This document shows, one piece after another, positions 16,737 to 25,300 of a DNA stretch of 46,167 nt. The stretch comes from Roseovarius sp. 217. Its GTDB lineage: Bacteria; Pseudomonadota; Alphaproteobacteria; Rhodobacterales; Rhodobacteraceae. Location: positions 4,066,056-4,112,222 of the forward strand of contig NZ_CH902584.1 of the NCBI RefSeq assembly GCF_000152845.1. Reading direction: 5' to 3'. Numbering within the stretch: position 1 is the stretch's first letter; every line of letters starts with the position of its first letter. The notes below the pieces were generated by a model. That model ran no database searches, was not told the origin of the DNA, and saw only the letters and a program-made list of their open reading frames with translations. Position numbers and translations under genes: made by a program.

Positions 16737-17608
16737 GGCAGGGCGGCGGCATCCTCAAAGGCAGTGAGAAACCGCCCCTTGATCATCCAACTGAGGCCAA
16801 AGGCACAGAGCCCGAGAGATTCAAACAGGAAGGTCAGGCGCAGGCTGTCCCAAAAGGCTTCGATGCTCTGCGCAAGACCAAGGGGCAGGATCATCTCGAG
16901 CAGCGCCGCCTTGACCGCCAGCACGCCCACCACGGCAAAGATGATCCGCCCAAGCATGCGATACCACCGATTGCGCCGGTCCTTGCGGCTGCCAGCAAGC
17001 CGCGCGGTGGTCGTATTGTCGCGGGTAAAGACAAAAGTCGAGAAATACCCCAACACGAGAAACATCACCCCCGCCGCCCCGAAATGCATCATTTGAAGGG
17101 CCGTGGGCACATCCGGGCCGATGGTGGCGAAACTGGCCCAGAAATCATAGCTGATCGTGCCGTCGACCGTGCCGCCCGGCGGGTGGAACCCCTCCGAACC
17201 GCTGGCATTGGTCAGGAACACGGCCGCCACCTCGCCAGTATAGGCACAGCCAGAGCCGGTTGTGGGCACAAAGGCCACGATAACCGCAGCCACCCCAGCG
17301 AGCTTGAGCAGCGCCACGTCATACCAATGCCAGCCCAAGCAGCCCTCGCGCCCCGGCGCGCGAAAGCTGTAAAAGAACATCAGCAAGAGGCCGATAAAAC
17401 TGAGCGCACCCACGAGGATATCCCCCCCGATGCGGCTGAAATAATAATGGCTGATCGAGGCGTTGAAGCAGGTGTTGGTCAGGATCGACACCAGCCCAAG
17501 CGACACCGGCAGGCCAAGCGCCACATAGCCAACACCCAGATTGAGGCGGCGCAGGTCGACGTCGAACGGAAGATCACGCAAGTCAGGGAGCGGGTCGTTT
17601 GTATCGGT
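16718..17608 (-). CDS. Uncharacterised multi-pass membrane protein
   Basis: A 296-residue integral membrane protein with about six to seven hydrophobic helices: for example GYVALGLPVSLGLVSILT, ILVGALSFIGLLLMFFYSF, LKLAGVAAVIVAFVP, FGAAGVMFLVLGYFSTFVF, IIFAVVGVLAVKAALLEM and FLFESLGLCAFGLSWMI. The soluble loop between helices three and four carries SEGFHPPGGTVDGTISYDFW. I recognise no named family. Start at 17608 because AAAGGA lies eight bases upstream; an in-frame ATG at 17638 is less supported. Its 3' end overlaps rlmB on the other strand. Confidence 0.7.
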   Translation of the reverse strand, partial: TDTNDPLPDLRDLPFDVDLRRLNLGVGYVALGLPVSLGLVSILTNTCFNASISHYYFSRIGGDILVGALSFIGLLLMFFYSFRAPGREGCLGWHWYDVALLKLAGVAAVIVAFVPTTGSGCAYTGEVAAVFLTNASGSEGFHPPGGTVDGTISYDFWASFATIGPDVPTALQMMHFGAAGVMFLVLGYFSTFVFTRDNTTTARLAGSRKDRRNRWYRMLGRIIFAVVGVLAVKAALLEMILPLGLAQSIEAFWDSLRLTFLFESLGLCAFGLSWMIKGRFLTAFEDAAALPQARAA

Positions 17609-17684
17609 CATCGGGCGTGTCCTTTGTCTGTCAGCCAAGACCAGACTAGCGCAGGACCACCGCTATCCGAAACGCTTTCACGCC

Positions 17685-18452
17685 TCAGGCCGCGTCCTCC
17701 TCGCCGTCCGCCTCCGGCGCGGTCCAGCGATTGACATAATCGGATTGATAGACCTTATCCGCCGATTTGGTCGAGCGTTTCGGCTTGCGCACCGCATAGT
17801 CGAGGATGATCCCACCCTCGGCCAGAGATCCCGACAGACGCGGGCGCTTGCCGGTCACATTGGGATTGGTGGTCGTCACCACCTTGCGCGCATGGGCGGG
17901 TTTGATCGGTTGCAGCGCACAATGGAGCACCTCATAGCCCAGCGTCGCCTCCCAGAAGCCATACACCATCTCGGGGTTGATCTGGTAAAAGGAATGGTTG
18001 ACCCAATTGTTGCACGGGCTGTGCCCGATCAGCACGCCGCCGGGTTTCAGCATCTTGTGGATGTTGCGATAGGCGGTGGGCAGATCAAAGATATGCTCAC
18101 ACGTGCCGCCGTCATAAATCACGTCGAATTTGCGCTCCAGCTTCTTGGGCAGGTCCGCACTCAAATCCTGAATGATGCTCGCTTTCTCGAAATCCGAGAA
18201 ATCCATCGAGTCGATCGACTCAAATCCCAGTTTCCCAAAGAATCCTTCCGAATAGGTCTCGCCCTCAGGGATGAGATCGGCCTCGCTCACGCCCGGCATA
18301 TGGTCCGCCATCACCTGAGTGAACACCCGCGACGACGCGCCGCGCCGCGACCCGATCCATCGCTGCCGCCCCAGCATCAGAAACTTGCCGCCCAGATCGT
18401 GGCTCTTGACTGTTTCGATTAGTCGGGCGGCGAGGGTATCAGGAATGGCCAT
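17685..18452 (-). CDS. Class I methyltransferase-like protein
   Basis: A 255-residue protein whose middle, DLPKKLERKFDVIYDGGTCEHIFDLPTAYRNIHKMLKPGGVLIGHSP, has the order of strands expected in a Rossmann-type SAM methyltransferase (post-II to motif III with LKPGG). The N-terminal GGKFLMLGRQRW could be motif I but lacks the usual GxGxG, so SAM binding is uncertain. Such proteins in this group occur near sugar or surface genes, but none is adjacent. Start at 18452, where MAIPDTLAARL begins; the longer frame from 18623 would run to within 18 bases of the tRNA-Gly gene and covers its promoter. Confidence 0.6.
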   Translation of the reverse strand: MAIPDTLAARLIETVKSHDLGGKFLMLGRQRWIGSRRGASSRVFTQVMADHMPGVSEADLIPEGETYSEGFFGKLGFESIDSMDFSDFEKASIIQDLSADLPKKLERKFDVIYDGGTCEHIFDLPTAYRNIHKMLKPGGVLIGHSPCNNWVNHSFYQINPEMVYGFWEATLGYEVLHCALQPIKPAHARKVVTTTNPNVTGKRPRLSGSLAEGGIILDYAVRKPKRSTKSADKVYQSDYVNRWTAPEADGEEDAA

Positions 18453-18601
18453 ATCTCTGCTCTCTGAAAATCCGGCCCGTCTGGCCAGTCCTGGATGGGA
18501 ACCGACTTGATGCGGCCTTGAGCGCACTCTGGCGCTTTTGCGACGTGGGATCAAGCGGGCGAGGGCGGCTGCGCGCAGTGCAGACCAATGCCCGGATGGT
18601 C

Positions 18602-18630
18602 TTGACCCTCGCGCGCGGCTCAACTACTTA
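18602..18630 (+). promoter_or_regulatory. Candidate promoter of tRNA-Gly
   Basis: TTGACC (18602-18607), a 17-base spacer and TACTTA (18625-18630) end ten bases before the mature tRNA 5' end, leaving a very short leader. The -35 match and geometry are good; the -10 is weak. Confidence 0.5.
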
Positions 18631-18640
18631 CGCCCCGAGT

Positions 18641-18714
18641 GCGGGCGTTGTGTAATGGTAAGACCCTTGCCTTCCAAGCAAGAGACGCGGGTTCGATTCC
18701 CGCCGCCCGCTCCA
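18641..18714 (+). tRNA. tRNA-Gly (TCC)
   Basis: Acceptor GCGGGCG (18641-18647) pairs with CGCCCGC (18704-18710); discriminator T and encoded CCA follow. The anticodon arm CTTGC-CTTCCAA-GCAAG gives anticodon TCC, reading GGA/GGG glycine codons. The T-arm GCGGG-TTCGATT-CCCGC is intact. Confidence 0.96.
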
Positions 18715-18814
18715 TCCTCGTCCCAGCGAATACGCCCTGCGGCTGATCTGTCCCCTTGACCCGGACGTCAACGCCCGCCAAGAACCGTTGCCAAATGGTG
18801 AGGAATTAAGACCT

Positions 18815-20611
18815 ATGGTGCGCAGAGCCGAAAACGGCGCTGATCTGCTAGATCGCGAGAAATCGAAACGTGTGGGTGCGCTGGCCGAATTGTGGCCGTT
18901 CCTGCGTCCCTACCGGCGCTTGTTGGCCGCAGCCATACTGGCCCTGGTGGTGACGGCCAGCGTCGCGCTGATTTTGCCCTTGGCGGTGCGCCGTGTGGTG
19001 GACAATTTCAATGCGGATAACGGAGCCATCCTCGATCAGTATTTCGGGGCGGCGTTGCTCATCGCGGCGCTTTTGGCGGTAGGCACCGGCCTGCGCTATC
19101 TCCTGGTCACGCGGTTGGGCGAACGTGTCGTCGCCGATATCCGCAAGGGCGTGTTTGACCGGGTGATCGGCATGAGCCCCGCCTTTTTCGAGAAACTCAT
19201 GACCGGCGAGGTGCTGAGCCGCATCACCACGGACACCACGCTCATTCTCTCGGTGATTGGCTCATCCATTTCCATCGCCCTGCGCAATCTGCTCATCCTT
19301 GTGGGCGGCATGGGGCTGATGCTGCTGACCTCGGCCAAGCTGACCGGCCTCGTGCTGCTCATCGTGCCGCTGGTCATCGTGCCCATTCTGACCCTCGGAC
19401 GGCGGATGCGCGTGCTCAGCCGCGAGAATCAGGACTGGATCGCCAATAGCTCCGGCAATGCCTCCGAGGCGCTCCTGTCGGTGCAGACCGTGCAGGCCTT
19501 TACCCATGAAGGCGAGACCCGCGCGCGCTTTGCCGATGTGACCGAGCGCAGCCATGACGCGGCGCGCCGCCGTGTGAACACCCGTGCCTTGATGACGGTG
19601 ATCGTGATCTTTCTCGTCTTCACCGGCATTGTCGGCGTGCTCTGGATCGGCGCACGCGATGTGCGCGCCGGCGAAATGACCGCAGGCAGTCTTGTGCAAT
19701 TCGTGATCTATGCGGTGATGGTCGCAGGCGCGGTGGCAGCACTCTCGGAGATCTGGGGCGAGTTGCAGCGCGCGGCCGGAGCGACAGAGCGTCTGGTCGA
19801 GTTGCTGCAAGCCGAAGACCCGGTGCGCGATCCTGCCCGCCCTGTGGCTGTGCCGCGCCCGGTGCGGGGCGAGATTGCCTTTGAGGATGTGCAATTCACC
19901 TATCCGTCGCGGCCCGGCATCGCGGCCCTGGATCATGTGAGCCTGACCATCCGCGCCGGCGAGACCGTGGCCCTTGTCGGCCCCTCGGGCGCGGGCAAGA
20001 CCAGCGTTATTCAGCTGATCCAGCGATTCTATGACCCGGATGCCGGGCGCATCACGCTGGATGGCGTGCCCTTGGCCGATATGGCACGGCACGAGTTCCG
20101 CCGAGATCTGGCGCTGGTGCCTCAAGACCCGGTGATCTTTGCCGCGTCGGCGCGCGAGAACATCCGTTTCGGACGGCTCGACGCCACCGATGCCGAGATT
20201 GAGGCCGCAGCGCGCGCGGCGGCCGCGCATGATTTCATCTCGGCCTTGCCCGAGGGGTATGACACCTATGTGGGCGAGCGCGGTGTGATGCTCTCGGGTG
20301 GACAAAAGCAACGGATCGCCATCGCCCGCGCCATCCTGCGCGACGCGGCGGTGCTGCTCTTGGACGAGGCCACAAGCGCGCTCGATGCCGAAAGCGAGCG
20401 TGCCGTGCAACGCGCGGTCGAGACGATGGCCCGCACGCGGACCACGATCATCGTGGCGCATCGGTTGGCGACAGTGAAAAAGGCCGATCGCATTGTGGTC
20501 ATGGATCAGGGCCGGATCGTGGCGCAGGGCACGCATGACAGTCTGGTGGCTGAAAACGGTCTCTATGCCCGGCTCGCGCGCCTGCAATTCACCGATGGCG
20601 AGGCCGCCTGA
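18815..20611 (+). CDS. ABC exporter, fused permease-ATPase (MsbA/BmrA-like)
   Basis: A 598-residue half transporter that should act as a homodimer. The six-helix transmembrane domain covers about residues 30-320, including LLAAAILALVVTASVALILP. The nucleotide-binding domain has Walker A GPSGAGKTS near residue 389, signature LSGGQKQR near 493, Walker B AVLLLDEATSALD and the H-loop IVAHRLATV. Similar alphaproteobacterial proteins are annotated as lipid/multidrug exporters; the substrate is unknown. ATG 18815 has AGGA ten bases upstream; a TTG start at 18788 is possible. It stands alone after tRNA-Gly. Confidence 0.88.
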   Translation: MVRRAENGADLLDREKSKRVGALAELWPFLRPYRRLLAAAILALVVTASVALILPLAVRRVVDNFNADNGAILDQYFGAALLIAALLAVGTGLRYLLVTRLGERVVADIRKGVFDRVIGMSPAFFEKLMTGEVLSRITTDTTLILSVIGSSISIALRNLLILVGGMGLMLLTSAKLTGLVLLIVPLVIVPILTLGRRMRVLSRENQDWIANSSGNASEALLSVQTVQAFTHEGETRARFADVTERSHDAARRRVNTRALMTVIVIFLVFTGIVGVLWIGARDVRAGEMTAGSLVQFVIYAVMVAGAVAALSEIWGELQRAAGATERLVELLQAEDPVRDPARPVAVPRPVRGEIAFEDVQFTYPSRPGIAALDHVSLTIRAGETVALVGPSGAGKTSVIQLIQRFYDPDAGRITLDGVPLADMARHEFRRDLALVPQDPVIFAASARENIRFGRLDATDAEIEAAARAAAAHDFISALPEGYDTYVGERGVMLSGGQKQRIAIARAILRDAAVLLLDEATSALDAESERAVQRAVETMARTRTTIIVAHRLATVKKADRIVVMDQGRIVAQGTHDSLVAENGLYARLARLQFTDGEAA

Positions 20612-20685
20612 GCGCGGCTATTCGCCTCTTGCCGCGCCCGGCCCGATTTGGGATAAGACCGTAGCGATCAATCACGGAGAGCCAC

Positions 20686-20997
20686 ATGCCCGCACGCATC
20701 TACAAACCGGCCCGAAACGCCATGCAATCCGGCACCGCCAAGACGCGGCATTGGGTGCTGGAATTCGTGTCCGAGACGGCGCGTGAGGTTGATCCGCTGA
20801 TGGGTTGGACCTCGAACGCGGATACGCAGGCGCAGGTCAGACTGCGGTTCGAATCCAAGGAAGCGGCGCTGCAATATGCCAAGGATCAAGGCATCGACGC
20901 CGTGGTTCAGGAACCGCACGCCCGCAAACCCAATATCCGCCCCGGTGGCTATGGCGACAACTTCGCCACCAGCCGCCGTCAGGTCTGGACGCACTAG
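20686..20997 (+). CDS. ETC complex I subunit, NDUFS4-like
   Basis: A 103-residue homologue of the mitochondrial 18-kDa accessory subunit of NADH:ubiquinone oxidoreductase. The family pattern is seen in [23 protein letters not shown], then [19 protein letters not shown], then [12 protein letters not shown]. In alphaproteobacteria this subunit is encoded away from the nuo operon, as here, and stabilises the NADH module of complex I. A GAGAG ribosome site is visible before ATG 20686 (ATCACGGAGAGCCAC). A bidirectional terminator follows. Confidence 0.93.
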   Translation: MPARIYKPARNAMQSGTAKTRHWVLEFVSETAREVDPLMGWTSNADTQAQVRLRFESKEAALQYAKDQGIDAVVQEPHARKPNIRPGGYGDNFATSRRQVWTH

Positions 20998-21051
20998 CGC
21001 GCGCCGGGCGGCACCTCTCCGAGATTTGGTCCCGAAATTCTCTTCGAAACA

Positions 21052-21083
21052 AAAACGCCCCAGAGATCATCCGGGGTGTTTTC
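21052..21083. terminator. Bidirectional intrinsic terminator
   Basis: AAAAC-G-CCCC (21052-21061) pairs with GGGG-T-GTTTT (21073-21082) around an 11-base loop. The A-run and T-run flanks give a U-tract on both strands. It lies between the convergent NDUFS4-like and DUF1127-like genes and can end both. Confidence 0.8.
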
Positions 21084-21107
21084 TAATCCGGAACTTGTGG
21101 GTAGTGA

Positions 21108-21350
21108 TCAGGCGGCGCGGAAAAAATCCGAACGCTCTGCCAGATCAGCAATCAATGTTTCGCGCTTCAGACCCAGTTTGGTCAGCTTGGCGTCGCTTGC
21201 CATCGACAGGATTTCAACGTCATGAGCAAAGCGGTTTGCAGCAACCACAGACTGGAAAAACCCGTCGATCACGCGTAGCGGCGCAAGCGCGAGGCGGGCG
21301 AAGTTCCCGAGAGCCGGTGCCGAAACAGTGCTGTGGGACGAATAAGCCAT
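21108..21350 (-). CDS. Small DUF1127-like protein
   Basis: An 80-residue protein. The C-terminal half (LSMASDAKLTKLGLKRETLIADL) matches the DUF1127 pattern of a short helix with DxxLxxxGLxR, and the N-terminal half has the hydrophobic/Arg-rich part LARLALAPLRVIDGFFQSVV. DUF1127 proteins are small, often stress-induced; one in Rhodobacter sphaeroides (CcaF1) binds RNA. Whether this one does is not shown. The start at 21350 has CAGGAGAG nine bases upstream. The preceding spacer holds three palindromes, so strong regulation is likely. Confidence 0.7.
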   Translation of the reverse strand: MAYSSHSTVSAPALGNFARLALAPLRVIDGFFQSVVAANRFAHDVEILSMASDAKLTKLGLKRETLIADLAERSDFFRAA

Positions 21351-21389
21351 GGCTGAACTCTCCTGAGGTTGCCGAATGAATATGCCGCG

Positions 21390-21439
21390 TATGCAGCATA
21401 AATATACTGCGTTGCAGCAATTTTCCATACCACAGTATG
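21390..21439 (-). promoter_or_regulatory. Phased palindromes upstream of the DUF1127-like gene
   Basis: Three inverted repeats are seen: TATGC-A-GCATA (21390-21400), TTGC-A-GCAA (21412-21420) and CATAC-CACA-GTATG (21426-21439). The first two share the TGC-A-GCA core and their centres are 21 bases apart, two helical turns. This fits binding of a dimeric regulator at two sites in the gene's promoter region; the regulator is not identified. Confidence 0.45.
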
Positions 21440-21497
21440 CAACCCCGCTCTGCGCGAGTGGCATGGCTCAGGCCGGATCTGTCTGAGACTGGCCGGA

Positions 21498-21734
21498 TCA
21501 GGCGCGGCCCATGCGCCCCGCGCGCCCGCCCCGACGCTTGCGCAGCAATCCGGCGCGGTCGGGCAGGGCCTCCATGATCTCGCGCCGTTCGTCAGGTGAC
21601 ATCTTGGTCCATCGGGTGATTTCGTCGATCGAGCGCAGACATCCCGTGCAGACCCGCGCCTCGGGATGCACCACACAGATCTTGACGCAAGGGCTCTCGA
21701 CCTCGTTTCGCACCCATGGGCTCTCATCTGTCAT
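21498..21734 (-). CDS. DUF1289 domain-containing protein
   Basis: A 78-residue protein with the DUF1289 cysteine pattern CVKIC ... CTGCLRSIDEITRW, in which Cys16, Cys20, Cys29 and Cys32 could bind a metal or cluster. The function of the family is unknown. A basic tail (LLRKRRGGRAGRMGR) follows. The start overlaps the end of ruvX by 11 bases, so it is the last gene of the ccmI-ruvX-DUF1289 unit. Confidence 0.88.
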   Translation of the reverse strand: MTDESPWVRNEVESPCVKICVVHPEARVCTGCLRSIDEITRWTKMSPDERREIMEALPDRAGLLRKRRGGRAGRMGRA

Positions 21735-22206
21735 GCTCAGCCCTCATATGGCTCATCCGGTCCAACACCCCTTGCAGGATATAGGCCGCCGCGATGTTGT
21801 CGATCACCTGCATGCGACGCTTTCGTGTCGCATCCGCCTCGAGAAGCGCTCTTTCGGCCGCCACCGTCGACAAACGCTCGTCCCAATAGCCGATGGGCGC
21901 GTCCGTCAAACGTGACAGATTGCGGGCAAAGGCGCGGGTGGATTGGGCGCGCGGCCCTTCACTCCCGTCCATGTTCCGCGGCAGGCCAAGAATGATCCCG
22001 CCCACGTCGCGCCCCGTCATGATGTCGAACAAGCGCGCGGCATCCTCCGTGAACTTCACCCGCTTGACGGTTTCATGCGGGCTCGCCACCGACCAGAGCC
22101 GATCCGACAGCGCCACGCCAATCGTCTTGGTCCCAAGATCGAGCCCCATGATCGCACGGCCGCGCGGCAACGCCCCGGCAAAACCTGCAATCTCCTCAAA
22201 GATCAT
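21724..22206 (-). CDS. ruvX: Holliday junction resolvase RuvX / YqgF
   Basis: A 160-residue RNase H-fold nuclease. Motifs are MGLDLGTKTIGVALSD with the first catalytic Asp, GGIILGLPRNMDGSEG, WDERLSTVAAE and the C-terminal VIDNIAAAYIL. YqgF-family proteins act on Holliday junctions or in processing of pre-16S rRNA 5' ends; E. coli YqgF is assigned the latter role. The ATG overlaps the ccmI stop by four bases (ATGA). Confidence 0.93.
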   Translation of the reverse strand: MIFEEIAGFAGALPRGRAIMGLDLGTKTIGVALSDRLWSVASPHETVKRVKFTEDAARLFDIMTGRDVGGIILGLPRNMDGSEGPRAQSTRAFARNLSRLTDAPIGYWDERLSTVAAERALLEADATRKRRMQVIDNIAAAYILQGVLDRMSHMRAEHDR

Positions 22207-23435
22207 TCCGCCACACCCGCAGCGTCCGCCGCTGCCCGCACCAACGCCAACCGCTCCGGCTCATCGGCAAAGACCGCCTGCGCCTCGGCCCAGATCTCTT
22301 GCGCCTTGTCTTGCTCACCCAGCACGCCATACGCACTGATCAGCCGCGCCCAATCCTGTTCGGTGCCGCCTTCGTTGGCCAATCGCTCCGCCAATCCCGC
22401 CACCATGCCCCGGATCATCTCTTGGCGTGCCTCGGGGTCCATGTCTTGGGCGGCGGCGATATCCGCCGCAGTCGGCCCCGGCGCACCCGCCTCGGGGGGC
22501 AGCGTATAGCGCACCCCGGCGCGCGCTGCCAAGTCCTCGATCTGCGCCCGGATTGCGGGCACCCAAGGGGCCTCCGGCGTGCTCTCATCGAGCAGCGCCT
22601 CCCACAGCCGGAACGCCGCATCGGGTCGGTCCACCTGCATCATGTAGAGCCCAAGATAGAACCGCGCGGACGGTTCGCGCCCGTCCTTCTCCAGCGCGGC
22701 ACGCAGCACCTGTTCAGCCTCGGACGAGACATAGCCACCGCTTGCGTTGATCATCAGATCCGCCAGCATCGCATGATCGGCCGCCGTGGCTGTCGCACCC
22801 TTGACGGCAATCAATCGCTGCTGCGCCGTGCGCGCGGCGACCATATTGCCAAGCGCGGCCTCGCTGCGCACCAGAAAGCGCAGCCCCTGTTGGTCCTCGG
22901 GTCGCTCTGCCACGGTCTTGCGCAACTGCTCGATCAGTTTGAGATAGTCTTCGTTCGTGCCCTCGGGCACGCCGCCCTCACCGGGGCCAAACCGCTCTTC
23001 CGCCGCCGCCTGATCCAGCCGCGTCGCCCGCGCCGCGTCCGAGGCGGCGATCCGCGCCGCCATCGGCAAATCCTCATAGCCCGGCGCGCCGACCCGGTCA
23101 TAGATCACCACACCACCGCCCGCGATCACCGCCACGATCACCCCGGCCATCACCATCCCTGCGCCGCGCGGCTGCCCGCCGCTCTCGCCACCCTGACGCA
23201 ATTGCGCATCCGCCGCCAACACCTTGCGCGAAATCTCCGAGCGCAGCCGCTCGGCATCCTCAGGCGCAATCACACCGCGCGCGGTGTCACGTTCGATTTC
23301 CTTCAACTGATCCCGGTAAACCTGCAGATCATAGGCCGCAGGCGGCGCTTCGCCCACCCGCCCGCGCAGCAGGACGAGGCCCAGAACAGCCCCCACGCCG
23401 ATCGCCAATGCCGCAACGATGATCCAGAAACCCAT
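22203..23435 (-). CDS. ccmI: Cytochrome c biogenesis protein CcmI
   Basis: A 410-residue protein with two membrane segments (WIIVAALAIGVGAVLGLVLL at residues 4-23 and MVMAGVIVAVIAGGGVVIY near 95-113), separated by a cytoplasmic loop with a leucine-zipper-like helix (YRDQLKEIERDTARGVI), and a periplasmic TPR-like domain from about residue 160. CcmI delivers apocytochrome c to the CcmFH haem ligase; the two-segment layout matches Rhodobacter CcmI. The other ccm genes are not in the window, as is usual for this group. It starts an operon with ruvX and the DUF1289 gene and is divergent from soxB. Confidence 0.9.
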   Translation of the reverse strand: MGFWIIVAALAIGVGAVLGLVLLRGRVGEAPPAAYDLQVYRDQLKEIERDTARGVIAPEDAERLRSEISRKVLAADAQLRQGGESGGQPRGAGMVMAGVIVAVIAGGGVVIYDRVGAPGYEDLPMAARIAASDAARATRLDQAAAEERFGPGEGGVPEGTNEDYLKLIEQLRKTVAERPEDQQGLRFLVRSEAALGNMVAARTAQQRLIAVKGATATAADHAMLADLMINASGGYVSSEAEQVLRAALEKDGREPSARFYLGLYMMQVDRPDAAFRLWEALLDESTPEAPWVPAIRAQIEDLAARAGVRYTLPPEAGAPGPTAADIAAAQDMDPEARQEMIRGMVAGLAERLANEGGTEQDWARLISAYGVLGEQDKAQEIWAEAQAVFADEPERLALVRAAADAAGVAE

Positions 23436-23527
23436 GTCTTTTCCTTCTGTGTTGTCCCCATGTAACCGCCCGCGCGCCCGGAAAAAAGGCCCAAGCGGTC
23501 ACATCCCCGCGCCCAGCCCGCGCCCCG

Positions 23528-23542
23528 ATGTCGCAATGTCGC
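23528..23542. repeat. ATGTCGC direct repeat in the ccmI-soxB spacer
   Basis: ATGTCGC occurs at 23528-23534 and 23536-23542, one base apart, inside the 214-base divergent spacer. It is a candidate regulator site for the sarcosine oxidase operon, but no palindrome or clear promoter is linked to it. Confidence 0.3.
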
Positions 23543-23649
23543 TATTGATACCGTTTCCGCCGCCCGGAGTATCCTTTCAACCGGCCACCTGACGCATTAC
23601 GGTGTCACTCGCATCCAAGCCCGAATCCAGCCAACTCCAGAGAGCGCGC

Positions 23650-24894
23650 ATGAAACACTATTCCGCCTTTGCCGTCGCCCGAGAGGCGCTCCGCCACCAC
23701 ATGGGATGGGAGCGGGCCTGGGCCTCGCCCGAGCCGAAAAAGAAATACGATGTCATCATCGTCGGCGCAGGCGGGCATGGCTTGGCCACGGCCTATTATC
23801 TGGGCAAGAATTTCGGCATCACCAATGTCGCGGTGCTGGAAAAGGGCTGGCTTGGTGGCGGCAACACGGGCCGCAACACCACCATCATCCGCTCCAACTA
23901 CCTGCAAGACCCCTCCGCCGCGATCTACGAGAAATCGCGCTCGCTGTATGAGACCCTCTCACAGGATCTCAACTACAACATCATGTTCTCCCCCCGTGGC
24001 CTGATCATGCTGGCCCAGACCGAACATGAGGTGCGCGGCTACCTGCGCACGGCCCATGCCAACGCCCTGCAAGGCGTCTCGACCGAATTCATCTCCGCCG
24101 CCCGCGTCAAAGAGATTGTCCCGATCATCAATCTCGACGGCCCGCGCTATCCGGTGCTTGGCGGCCTCTATCAGGCCCGCGGCGGCACGGCGCGCCACGA
24201 TGCGGTCGCGTGGGGCTATGCCCGCGCCTGTTCCGCCATGGGGATGCACATCCTGCAAAAATGCGAAGTCACGGGTATCTCCCGCGAGAATGGCCGCGTG
24301 ACGGGCGTCACCACAAATCGTGGCGATATCGGCTGCGACAAACTCGGCATCGTCGTCGCGGGCCACTCCGGCCACTTGGCCGATATGGCGGGCTTCCGCC
24401 TGCCCATCGAATCCGTGGCACTTCAGGCGCTTGTGTCCGAACCGATCAAACCCTGCATGGATTGTGTCGTCATGGCCAACACCGTGCATGGCTACATGTC
24501 GCAATCCGACAAGGGCGAGATGGTGATCGGCGGCGGCACCGACGGCTATAACAACTACACGCAGCGCGGCTCGTTCCACCATATCGAGGAAACCGTAAGG
24601 GCGCTGATCGAGACCTTCCCGATGGTCGCCCGCCTCAAGATGCTGCGCCAATGGGGCGGCATCGTCGACGTCACCGGCGACCGCTCGCCGATCCTCTCGA
24701 AAACCCCCGTCGATGGCATCTTCATCAACTGCGGCTGGGGCACCGGCGGCTTCAAGGCCATTCCCGGCTCCGGCTGGGGCTTTGCCGAACTGATGGCCAA
24801 GGGCCACTCCCCGCTCTGCGACGAATTCGGCCTCGACCGCTTCTATCAGGGCCGGTTTATTGATGAATCCGTCGCCGCTGGCGTCGCCCACTAA
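23650..24894 (+). CDS. soxB: Sarcosine oxidase subunit beta
   Basis: A 414-residue flavoprotein subunit of heterotetrameric sarcosine oxidase, which demethylates sarcosine to glycine with O2, giving H2O2 and formaldehyde or, with tetrahydrofolate, methylene-THF. The FAD dinucleotide fold is seen as VIIVGAGGHGLATAYYLG (residues 35-52). His183 in GGTARHDAV matches the region where FMN is covalently attached in known enzymes. The C-terminal WGGIVDVTGDRSPIL and WGTGGFKAIPGSG are typical. Start at 23650, where KHYSAFAVAREAL begins. SoxD follows after 14 bases. Confidence 0.95.
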   Translation: MKHYSAFAVAREALRHHMGWERAWASPEPKKKYDVIIVGAGGHGLATAYYLGKNFGITNVAVLEKGWLGGGNTGRNTTIIRSNYLQDPSAAIYEKSRSLYETLSQDLNYNIMFSPRGLIMLAQTEHEVRGYLRTAHANALQGVSTEFISAARVKEIVPIINLDGPRYPVLGGLYQARGGTARHDAVAWGYARACSAMGMHILQKCEVTGISRENGRVTGVTTNRGDIGCDKLGIVVAGHSGHLADMAGFRLPIESVALQALVSEPIKPCMDCVVMANTVHGYMSQSDKGEMVIGGGTDGYNNYTQRGSFHHIEETVRALIETFPMVARLKMLRQWGGIVDVTGDRSPILSKTPVDGIFINCGWGTGGFKAIPGSGWGFAELMAKGHSPLCDEFGLDRFYQGRFIDESVAAGVAH

Positions 24895-24908
24895 GGAGGA
24901 CTTGACCC

Positions 24909-25238
24909 ATGCTGATCCTCACCTGCCCCTGCTGCGGCGTTACGGGCGAAGAGACTGAATTCCACCAAGGCGGCGAGGCGCATCTCAAGCGTTTCGGCCC
25001 CGGCTCGGCCGATGATGACTTCCACACCTATATGTTCGCCAAGGAAAACCCCAAAGGCGCACATTTCGAACGCTGGCGGCATAACAACGGCTGCGGCAAG
25101 TGGTTCATCATGGCCCGCGATACCGTCACGCTCGAGGTCTACGGCACATACCCCGCCCAGACCTTTGAGCCGCCCCAGTATATCCGCGATGCGATCACCG
25201 CCAAACGCCCCGGGTGGGCATGGCGCGACTTCGCATGA
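24909..25238 (+). CDS. soxD: Sarcosine oxidase subunit delta
   Basis: A 109-residue zinc subunit of the sarcosine oxidase complex. The zinc ligands are expected at Cys6, Cys9, His58 and Cys62 (CPCCG and RHNNGCG), a pattern like that of the solved enzymes. The C-terminal GTYPAQTFEPPQYI is family-typical. AGGAGG precedes the start (TAAGGAGGACTTGACCC). A 62-base spacer with no clear signal separates it from soxA. Confidence 0.95.
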   Translation: MLILTCPCCGVTGEETEFHQGGEAHLKRFGPGSADDDFHTYMFAKENPKGAHFERWRHNNGCGKWFIMARDTVTLEVYGTYPAQTFEPPQYIRDAITAKRPGWAWRDFA

Positions 25239-25300
25239 GCATTCACCTTTCTAAAAATACTCACAACACCACGCCCGCACCGGGCACGAGGGTTTAAGAC

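Noticed and set aside
19262..20587. 441-codon minus-strand frame opposite the ABC exporter
   Set aside because: His/Arg-rich shadow frame without domain character.
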